From DATIGJ01 sp035644155 (lineage in GTDB: Bacteria; Patescibacteriota; Microgenomatia; Levybacterales; UBA12049), in the NCBI GenBank assembly GCA_035644155.1, contig DASQPC010000067.1, forward strand, positions 1-11,276: a stretch of 11,276 bases of DNA, written 5' to 3'. A program made the position numbers and the translations under genes. Shown in pieces: positions 7,370-11,276 of the stretch. The notes below the pieces were generated by a model. That model was not told the origin of the DNA. It saw only the letters and a program-made list of their open reading frames with translations, and searched no databases. How positions within the stretch are numbered: the first letter of the stretch is position 1; each line of letters starts with the position of its first letter.

Positions 7370-7383
7370 GATTCTGATACCAT
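7355..7383 (+). promoter_or_regulatory. Candidate promoter of tRNA-Asp, back-to-back with the polX promoter
   Basis: Plus strand: TTGACG (-35, 7355-7360, 5 of 6), 17-nt spacer, TACCAT (-10, 7378-7383, 4 of 6). A start near 7390 would give a pre-tRNA leader of about 30 nt. Its -35 is only 3 bp from the -35 of the divergent polX promoter. Confidence 0.45.
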
Positions 7384-7421
7384 ATTAGGTACCCCTTACG
7401 CTTGTTTTCTAAAAATATTAT

Positions 7422-7495
7422 GGGGTGGTAGCTCAGTTGGTTAGAGCGCTTCCCTGTCACGGAAGAGGTCGCGAGTTCGAGTCTCGTCCATCCCG
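7422..7495 (+). tRNA. tRNA-Asp(GTC)
   Basis: A complete 74-nt cloverleaf. Acceptor stem GGGGTGG (7422-7428) pairs with CCATCCC (7488-7494) with one G-T wobble. D-arm GCTC/GAGC (7431-7434/7444-7447). Anticodon stem CTTCC/GGAAG (7449-7453/7461-7465) with loop CTGTCAC and anticodon GTC at 7456-7458. Variable loop AGGTC. T-arm GCGAG/CTCGT (7471-7475/7483-7487) with loop TTCGAGT. The discriminator is G7495, the expected identity base for tRNA-Asp. CCA is not encoded (CAG follows), so a CCA-adding enzyme is needed. Confidence 0.97.
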
Positions 7496-7528
7496 CAGAT
7501 ATTTCCCTTGCAGTAAAAATATTATAAG

Positions 7529-7557
7529 TTGCAATTATAAGCAAAATATAGTATACT
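7529..7557 (+). promoter_or_regulatory. Candidate promoter of the LysM gene
   Basis: TTGCAA (-35, 7529-7534), 17-nt spacer, TATACT (-10, 7552-7557). A start around 7564 leaves a leader of about 43 nt, in contrast to the leaderless layout of other promoters here. A purine run (GGAAAGAAGAAAA, 7590-7602) before the ATG could act as a weak SD. Confidence 0.5.
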
Positions 7558-7606
7558 TCTTCTTATCAAATATCTACTTATTTCTGCCCGGAAAGAAGAA
7601 AAATAA

Positions 7607-8293
7607 ATGGCTACCAAAAAAGCAACCAAGAAAACCACAATAAAAAAGACAAGAGCAACAAAAACAAATAACACAAATTTTTTTGATTACTTGCGTTTTG
7701 GAGAATCATATAGCAGTTTGGTTTTGGGTATTATCGTTGTGATTATCGCGACAATTTTACTTCTGTCTTTTGTTCACAGTAGACAATTTAATAAAGCGCC
7801 TCTTGATGCCACCCCGACAGTTGTTCAAAGTAACACGTTTGCTCTTACACCTACTCCAGTTGTTACAAAAATTTCTCAGAACGCAAAAATCTATACTGTT
7901 GTTACTGGAGATAATCTTTGGAATATTGCAGAAAAAATATACAAAAGTGGCTACAATTGGGTAGACATTGCAAAAGCAAATAAACTTGCAGATCCTGGTG
8001 ATATTCATGTTGGAGACAAGTTGTTTCTTCCAATAGTGACACCTGAACTTACAACCGTTACGAATACACCAGCCCCAACAGCAACGCCAACACTTATGGT
8101 AACACCGACTGTTGTGCAGACAAATAAAATAACAAATACTACCTATACGGTAGCCGCTGGTGATACGTTATGGGATATTGCAGTCAGGGCATATGGTGAT
8201 GGCTATCAATGGGTAAAGATTGCACAAGCGAATAATCTGACAGATCCTGGTCTTATTCATTCTGGTAATGTCCTCAAAATTCCTCGAAACTAA
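7607..8293 (+). CDS. Membrane-anchored protein with two LysM domains
   Basis: A 228-residue predicted cell-wall-binding protein. Residues 1-22 are a Lys/Thr/Ala-rich basic tail and about 37-55 form one hydrophobic helix (SLVLGIIVVIIATILLLSF). With positive charge before the helix and no cleavage site, the protein should sit as a type II anchor with its C-terminus outside. A Thr/Pro-rich spacer leads to LysM 1 (about 95-143), a second Thr/Pro spacer (145-178) follows, and LysM 2 is at 179-228. The two LysM units are clear duplicates: both contain YTV..GD.LW.IA...Y..GY.WV.IA.AN.L.DPG.IH.G..L..P, with 27 of 50 aligned residues identical by eye. LysM domains bind GlcNAc-containing glycans such as peptidoglycan. 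No enzyme domain is attached, so a structural or scaffold role is likely. ATG 7607 is the only good start before the basic tail. Confidence 0.9.
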   Translation: MATKKATKKTTIKKTRATKTNNTNFFDYLRFGESYSSLVLGIIVVIIATILLLSFVHSRQFNKAPLDATPTVVQSNTFALTPTPVVTKISQNAKIYTVVTGDNLWNIAEKIYKSGYNWVDIAKANKLADPGDIHVGDKLFLPIVTPELTTVTNTPAPTATPTLMVTPTVVQTNKITNTTYTVAAGDTLWDIAVRAYGDGYQWVKIAQANNLTDPGLIHSGNVLKIPRN

Positions 8294-8308
8294 TCGCGTT
8301 TTCTCAAA

Positions 8309-8328
8309 TTTCAAGATGAAACTTTTTT
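8309..8328 (+). terminator. Weak intrinsic terminator after the LysM gene
   Basis: A TTTCA/TGAAA stem (8309-8313/8317-8321) with an AGA loop is followed by C and six T. The stem has only 5 bp and is AT-rich, so the call rests mainly on the T-run and on its place between a stop codon and a tRNA promoter. Confidence 0.35.
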
Positions 8329-8335
8329 GCTGATC

Positions 8336-8344
8336 TGCTATTAT
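8336..8344 (+). promoter_or_regulatory. Candidate extended -10 promoter of tRNA-Gly
   Basis: TGC-TATTAT, an extended -10 element, ends 10 nt before the tRNA. No -35 is recognisable at the usual spacing. A start near 8351 would give an almost leaderless pre-tRNA. Confidence 0.4.
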
Positions 8345-8354
8345 TGTGCTTACT

Positions 8355-8425
8355 GCGGGGTTAGTACACCGGTAGTATGCTGCCTTCCCAAGGCAGAGAA
8401 GCGAGTCCGATTCTCGTACCCCGCT
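8355..8425 (+). tRNA. tRNA-Gly(CCC)
   Basis: A 71-nt cloverleaf with a perfect 7-bp acceptor stem GCGGGGT/ACCCCGC (8355-8361/8418-8424) and discriminator T8425, normal for bacterial tRNA-Gly. D-arm GTAC/GTAT (8364-8367/8375-8378, one G-T pair) with loop ACCGGTA. Anticodon arm CTGCC/GGCAG with loop TTCCCAA; anticodon CCC at 8387-8389 reads GGG. T-arm GCGAG/CTCGT with loop TCCGATT. The T-loop is odd: position 55 is C, where T (pseudouridine) is nearly universal. CCA is not encoded (CAG follows). Confidence 0.95.
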
Positions 8426-8440
8426 CAGAATTTCTTAAAA

Positions 8441-8449
8441 TGCTATAAG
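8441..8449 (+). promoter_or_regulatory. Candidate extended -10 promoter of the GNAT gene, predicted leaderless
   Basis: TGC-TATAAG (extended -10) is followed by CAAATT and then the GNAT ATG: the same 6-nt gap as at gatC and polX. There is no matching -35, because the tRNA-Gly 3' end occupies that place. Cotranscription from the tRNA promoter is the alternative. Confidence 0.45.
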
Positions 8450-8455
8450 CAAATT

Positions 8456-8881
8456 ATGCACATTAGACTTGCTAACGACACAGATTATGAAGCAGTAATG
8501 AACCTTTACAACGATTTCGTTGGAAATGATCGTTACTCTACACATGATCACGATTCCTTTAAAAAAGTTATTAACAATTCTCAAAATTTCGTATTTGTTG
8601 CAGAAGATAAAGGCAAATTAGTTGGATTTGCTACATTTTCAATCCGAGATGTTATTAGATATCCTCGGCCAATTGCAGAGCTTGATGAATTATTTGTGTC
8701 TTCTGAATACAGACAGAAAGGTCTTGGGAAAAAGTTGATGCAGTATGTTGAGGAAAAAGCCAGAGATTTAGGTTGTTACCGTATGTTCATCGAGTCACAT
8801 TATGATCACAAAGCCGCACATGCATTTTATGAAGGACTCGGTTATACGAATTATGGCTATCATTTTATAAAGAATTTATAA
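8456..8881 (+). CDS. GNAT family N-acetyltransferase
   Basis: A 141-residue acetyl-CoA-dependent acetyltransferase of the GNAT fold. It starts with the beta-1/alpha-1 pattern IRLANDTDYEAVMNLYNDF (3-21). It continues with FVAEDKGKLVGFATFSI (47-63) and LDELFVSSEYRQKGLGKKLM (76-95). The acetyl-CoA pyrophosphate loop R/Q-x-x-G-x-G/A is at QKGLGK. It ends with motif B, HKAAHAFYEGLGY (118-130). Single domain, no signal peptide, cytosolic. The substrate is unknown; small molecules, aminoglycosides or protein N-termini are all acetylated by members of this shape. ATG 8456 is chosen because the fold begins right there; the frame is open upstream only through tRNA-Gly. It is convergent with the next gene, with just 3 bp between the two stops. 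Confidence 0.92.
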   Translation: MHIRLANDTDYEAVMNLYNDFVGNDRYSTHDHDSFKKVINNSQNFVFVAEDKGKLVGFATFSIRDVIRYPRPIAELDELFVSSEYRQKGLGKKLMQYVEEKARDLGCYRMFIESHYDHKAAHAFYEGLGYTNYGYHFIKNL

Positions 8882-8884
8882 ACG

Positions 8885-9358
8885 TTACTCCTTTGCGGGA
8901 TTTCTCTCAGGGCCAAAAACTTCAACAAGCGGTAACGCTTTTCCTGTTTCAATTAAACTCTTAAGACTTGAGATAACAGCAGGCCATCCAGGACGTGACA
9001 ATGCAATAAGTTTTTCTCCAGCTTGATAAGTTAGTTTTAATTTGACAATTGAAGGATATGATTCAATTTCGAAAGTCAAACGGCTAGGTTCTGTTTCGTA
9101 TTCTGTTCTAAATTCTACATGGCTTTCATACGATAGTTTTCGTGGTGGATCTGCTTCAATAATCTTACCAGTTGCTTCTTTACTTCCATCAGGGAAATAG
9201 CTTATAAAAGACGATCCGGTCTTCCAGTCAGATTCCATATAATGACCTCTCCACCATTGCTTTCGCAAATCATTTTTTGTGAGTGCATCCCATACCTTTT
9301 CTGCTGTTGCAGCAATATAACTTATGTATACAAGCTTTGAAGCATCAGAGTTTTTCAT
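8885..9358 (-). CDS. SRPBCC / AHSA1-like domain protein
   Basis: A 157-residue single-domain protein of the START-like SRPBCC superfamily, activator-of-Hsp90-ATPase-1 C-terminal type. It begins with the family pattern VYISYIAATAEKVWDALT (10-27), then RKQWWRG and ESDWKTGSSF (about 32-51). Next are GKIIEADPPRKLSYE (64-78) and SRLTFEIESY (92-101). The final helix is GWPAVISSLKSLIETGK (123-139). The fold encloses a hydrophobic pocket. Function is unknown, and bacterial members are often of accessory type rather than core genes. The Trp-rich start (WW) and WPAVLSSLK-like ending resemble stand-alone actinobacterial and acidobacterial proteins, which would fit horizontal acquisition, but this is only an impression. 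It is monocistronic, convergent with the GNAT gene and divergent from pyrG. Confidence 0.85.
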   Translation of the reverse strand: MKNSDASKLVYISYIAATAEKVWDALTKNDLRKQWWRGHYMESDWKTGSSFISYFPDGSKEATGKIIEADPPRKLSYESHVEFRTEYETEPSRLTFEIESYPSIVKLKLTYQAGEKLIALSRPGWPAVISSLKSLIETGKALPLVEVFGPERNPAKE

Positions 9359-9364
9359 ATTTAT

Positions 9365-9393
9365 AACTTATCGAAAATACTGTAGTAAGTCAA
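9365..9393 (-). promoter_or_regulatory. Possible promoter of the AHSA1-like gene
   Basis: Minus strand: TTGACT (-35, 9393-9388, 5 of 6), 17-nt spacer, TAAGTT (-10, 9370-9365, 3 of 6), then 6 nt and the ATG. The -10 is weak and GATAAG 2 nt upstream is an alternative. Geometry copies the stronger leaderless promoters. Confidence 0.35.
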
Positions 9394-9431
9394 GAAAGAA
9401 TTCTGTAAGATTAAGTGGGAGGTTGTTCCTG

Positions 9432-9460
9432 TTGACTATTTTTTCTTGATTTGGTAAGAT
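9432..9460 (+). promoter_or_regulatory. Promoter of pyrG, predicted leaderless
   Basis: TTGACT (-35, 9432-9437, 5 of 6), 17-nt spacer, TAAGAT (-10, 9455-9460, 4 of 6), then AAATC and the pyrG GTG. An in-frame TAA at 9460-9462 and the lack of any other start codon before the conserved KYIFVSGG force the GTG start. Any mRNA from this promoter therefore begins at or within a base or so of it. Confidence 0.62.
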
Positions 9461-9465
9461 AAATC

Positions 9466-11136
9466 GTGCCCGATACAAAAAGAAATAAATCTAGAACAAA
9501 ATACATCTTTGTCTCCGGAGGAGTTATCTCCGGCATCGGAAAGGGCCTCACCTCAGCATCTATTGCTCTTCTTCTCAAAGCAGCTGGTTATCGCGTAGCT
9601 CCTATTAAAGTTGAGAACTATCTTAATCTTGATGCAGGAACAATTAATCCCATAGAACACGGCGATCCATTTCTCTGTGAAGACGGCACAGAAGGAGATA
9701 TGGATATCGGAACTTATGAAAAATTTCTCGATGAAGACATGGGTGTTGATAATTTTGTCACTATGGGCAAAATTTATCAAACAGTTATTGACCGCGAACG
9801 CCGATTTGAATACAACGGAGAGGATGTCGAAGCAATTCCTCATATTACAGATGAGATTACTAGTCGCATTAAAAATGCCGGACGTAAAAATAATGCTGAG
9901 ATCGTAATGATTGAAATGGGTGGAACGGCAGGGGAGTATCAAAATATTTTTTATTATGAGGCATCCCGTATTATGACTCTCAAGAATCCAGGTGACGTAA
10001 TTCATGTCCACGTCAGTTATGTCCCAACGCCAACGCATCTTGGAGAACCCAAAACTAAACCAACACAGCTATCAGTTCGTACTCTTAATTCAATGGGCAT
10101 TCAACCAGACTTTATTATTGCCCGTTCTGAAAAGTATCTTGATAAAAGACGACGGGATCGTTTTGCTCTTTTCTGCAATATGCATCCTGAGGATATTATT
10201 TCAAATCCTGATGTTGATCCGGTGTATGAAATTCCTTTATCAATGCACGAACAAGGTCTTGATAAGAGAATTTTGCAAAAACTCAGTTTGCCTGCTAAAG
10301 CAGCAAATTTTTCTGCGTGGAAAAAATTAATTGAAAAAATTAAAACGCCTAAGAAAAAAACAGTAACTGTTGCTATTATTGGGAAATATTTTGGAACTGG
10401 TGAATATCAAATCAGAGATTCCTATGCGGCACTTTTTGATGCGATTGATCATGCGGCATGGGATAAAGATGTGGCTGTTAAAACAGTGTGGATTGATGCT
10501 GAAAAGGTCGAGAAAGATGGAGCAGCAAAAGTTATTGGTACTCCTGATGGGATTATTGTTCCGATTGGTTGGGGAGAACGCGGATCTGAAGGGATGATTG
10601 CTACTGCTGATTATGCTCGAGCGATGAAAATTCCGTATCTTGGTCTTTGTTATGGTATGCAGCTTGCTGTGGTGGCCTTTGCAAGATCTGTTCTTGGCTG
10701 GAAAGATGCAAACTCAACAGAAAATAATCCAAAGAGTAAGCATCCAGTCATTTATCTTATTCCGTCTCAAAAAGAACTGATGGAACGACGTGCTTATGGC
10801 GGAACAATGCGGCTTGGAGCATGGGATGCGATTGTCAAAAAAGGTACCAAAGCTTACGCACTCTATGAAAAATATGGTCAGATGATCAACAAAGAAAAAG
10901 GCTTAACCAGCGAGCGGCATCGACATCGCTATGAATTTAATAATGCCTTTGTCAAAGATTTTGAAAAAGCTGGGTTGGTCATTAGCGCAAGGTCGGTTGA
11001 GGAAGGCTTGGTGGAGATTATTGAAGTGCCTGACCACCCATTTTATATGGGAACACAAGGTCATCCCGAATACAAAAGCCGCCCTCTCAAACCCCATCCG
11101 ATTTTCCTCGGATTTATTGAGGCAGTTGCAAAATAG
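9466..11136 (+). CDS. pyrG: CTP synthase, divergent CPR-type
   Basis: CTP synthase converts UTP, glutamine and ATP to CTP, the last step of de novo pyrimidine nucleotide synthesis. The 556-residue product has the normal two domains. In the amidoligase domain (about 11-275) the P-loop is SGGVISGIGKGLTSAS (17-32). Next come NYLNLDAGTINPIEHGD (51-67), GDMDIGTYEKF with the metal-site Asp (77-87), IEMGGTAGE (149-157) and GEPKTKPTQLSV (193-204). The class I glutaminase domain (about 298-556) has Cys395 in GLCYGMQ and His533/Glu535 in GHPEY, so the triad is intact. GGTMRLGAW (445-453) and RHRHRYEFNN (484-493) are conserved. Several normally invariant stretches differ: DPYINVDPGT is ENYLNLDAGT, PGGFG is PIGWG (366-370), and CLGMQ is CYGMQ. 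It starts with GTG and has no SD. Confidence 0.96.
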   Translation: MPDTKRNKSRTKYIFVSGGVISGIGKGLTSASIALLLKAAGYRVAPIKVENYLNLDAGTINPIEHGDPFLCEDGTEGDMDIGTYEKFLDEDMGVDNFVTMGKIYQTVIDRERRFEYNGEDVEAIPHITDEITSRIKNAGRKNNAEIVMIEMGGTAGEYQNIFYYEASRIMTLKNPGDVIHVHVSYVPTPTHLGEPKTKPTQLSVRTLNSMGIQPDFIIARSEKYLDKRRRDRFALFCNMHPEDIISNPDVDPVYEIPLSMHEQGLDKRILQKLSLPAKAANFSAWKKLIEKIKTPKKKTVTVAIIGKYFGTGEYQIRDSYAALFDAIDHAAWDKDVAVKTVWIDAEKVEKDGAAKVIGTPDGIIVPIGWGERGSEGMIATADYARAMKIPYLGLCYGMQLAVVAFARSVLGWKDANSTENNPKSKHPVIYLIPSQKELMERRAYGGTMRLGAWDAIVKKGTKAYALYEKYGQMINKEKGLTSERHRHRYEFNNAFVKDFEKAGLVISARSVEEGLVEIIEVPDHPFYMGTQGHPEYKSRPLKPHPIFLGFIEAVAK

Positions 11137-11144
11137 AAATTACG

Positions 11145-11261
11145 ATGGGAAATACTCGAGAGAGCTATAGAACAGACGGAACATACAAAAATATAGGTGG
11201 AAATTTGATAAGTGAACCTACGTATATTGCATGGGCTGAAGAACGGGTTATGAGAGAATAA
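11145..11261 (+). CDS. Possible small protein (38 codons), unrecognised
   Basis: An ATG-to-TAA frame starting 8 nt after the pyrG stop. The product is hydrophilic: an N-terminal part rich in Gly, Thr, Asn and Tyr (MGNTRESYRTDGTYKNIGG) and a C-terminal part that could form an amphipathic helix (YIAWAEERVMRE). No family is recognised and no SD is present; a TAGAAA 5 nt upstream is a poor -10. It could be a real micro-gene in the pyrG transcript or chance. Composition alone does not decide this. Confidence 0.3.
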   Translation: MGNTRESYRTDGTYKNIGGNLISEPTYIAWAEERVMRE

Positions 11262-11275
11262 AGTCAGGACTTTTT
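11260..11275 (+). terminator. Weak hairpin with T-run at the window end
   Basis: AAAGT/ACTTT (11260-11264/11269-11273) with a CAGG loop and further T after the stem. It could end the pyrG transcript, but the stem is short and the window stops here. Confidence 0.3.
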
Positions 11276-11276
11276 A

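Noticed and set aside
7523..7541. Near-palindrome TTATAAGTTGCAATTATAA between tRNA-Asp and the LysM gene
   Set aside because: The symmetry comes from overlapping short self-complementary words in AT-rich DNA, and it coincides with the -35 of the LysM promoter. No T-run or operator family can be tied to it.
7335..7544. N-terminal extension of the PolX frame up to an ATG at 7544
   Set aside because: This stretch is the antisense of tRNA-Asp plus the intergenic promoter. PolX homology starts at GTG 7334, where a promoter geometry also fits.
8327..8455. N-terminal extension of the GNAT frame through tRNA-Gly
   Set aside because: The added residues translate the tRNA and its flanks; the GNAT fold begins at ATG 8456.
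9553..10038. Minus-strand ORF of 161 codons inside pyrG
   Set aside because: It is Cys/Ile/Asn-rich nonsense antisense to strongly conserved PyrG motifs.
1..11276. Recoded TGA (Gly), CRISPR arrays, insertion sequences, phage or defence genes
   Set aside because: TGA serves as a normal stop for polX, murT and the HD gene. No spaced repeats, transposase, integrase or attachment-site pattern was seen on reading both strands.

Overview
The window looks like a piece of a small, AT-rich bacterial genome, most probably a member of the Candidate Phyla Radiation (Patescibacteria), perhaps Microgenomates-like. Grounds for this are the divergent form of CTP synthase, the mix of bacterial housekeeping genes in tight same-strand clusters, the MurT/GatD pair, and an anchored LysM protein with a threonine/proline-rich linker. 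The lineage is an inference from protein style; no rRNA or ribosomal protein is present to test it. TAA, TAG and TGA all end genes here, so the TGA-to-glycine code of Gracilibacteria/SR1 is not used.

Positions 1-7369 are one long minus-strand block. Read in the direction of transcription, it begins with a PolX-type DNA polymerase (polX). Then come lemA, the membrane protease gene htpX, murT, an HD-domain phosphohydrolase gene and gatD. Spacings are very small (26, 6 and 5 nt, then two 4-bp ATGA overlaps), so these six genes look like one operon. It joins DNA repair, membrane quality control and the lipid II amidating enzyme MurT/GatD. A second minus-strand unit with its own promoter follows: gatC, a histidine phosphatase and gatA (cut by the window edge). 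It supplies two of the three subunits of the Asp/Glu-tRNA amidotransferase.

Positions 7355-9360 are a mixed zone: tRNA-Asp(GTC), a membrane-anchored double-LysM protein, tRNA-Gly(CCC), a GNAT acetyltransferase and a convergent SRPBCC/AHSA1-like protein. Positions 9432-11136 carry pyrG (CTP synthase) on the plus strand. A possible 38-codon ORF and a weak hairpin follow at the end.

The most notable pattern is in the control signals. Four first-in-transcript genes (gatC, polX, pyrG, the GNAT gene) have a promoter -10 hexamer ending only 5-6 nt before the start codon. For three of them a -35 hexamer sits exactly 17 nt further upstream. This predicts leaderless mRNAs. Genes inside operons rely on ATGA overlaps, very short gaps or, for lemA and gatA, clear Shine-Dalgarno sequences. 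The second notable point is the HD phosphohydrolase gene lying between murT and gatD and overlapping both, which suggests a functional link to lipid II amidation or its nucleotide economy.
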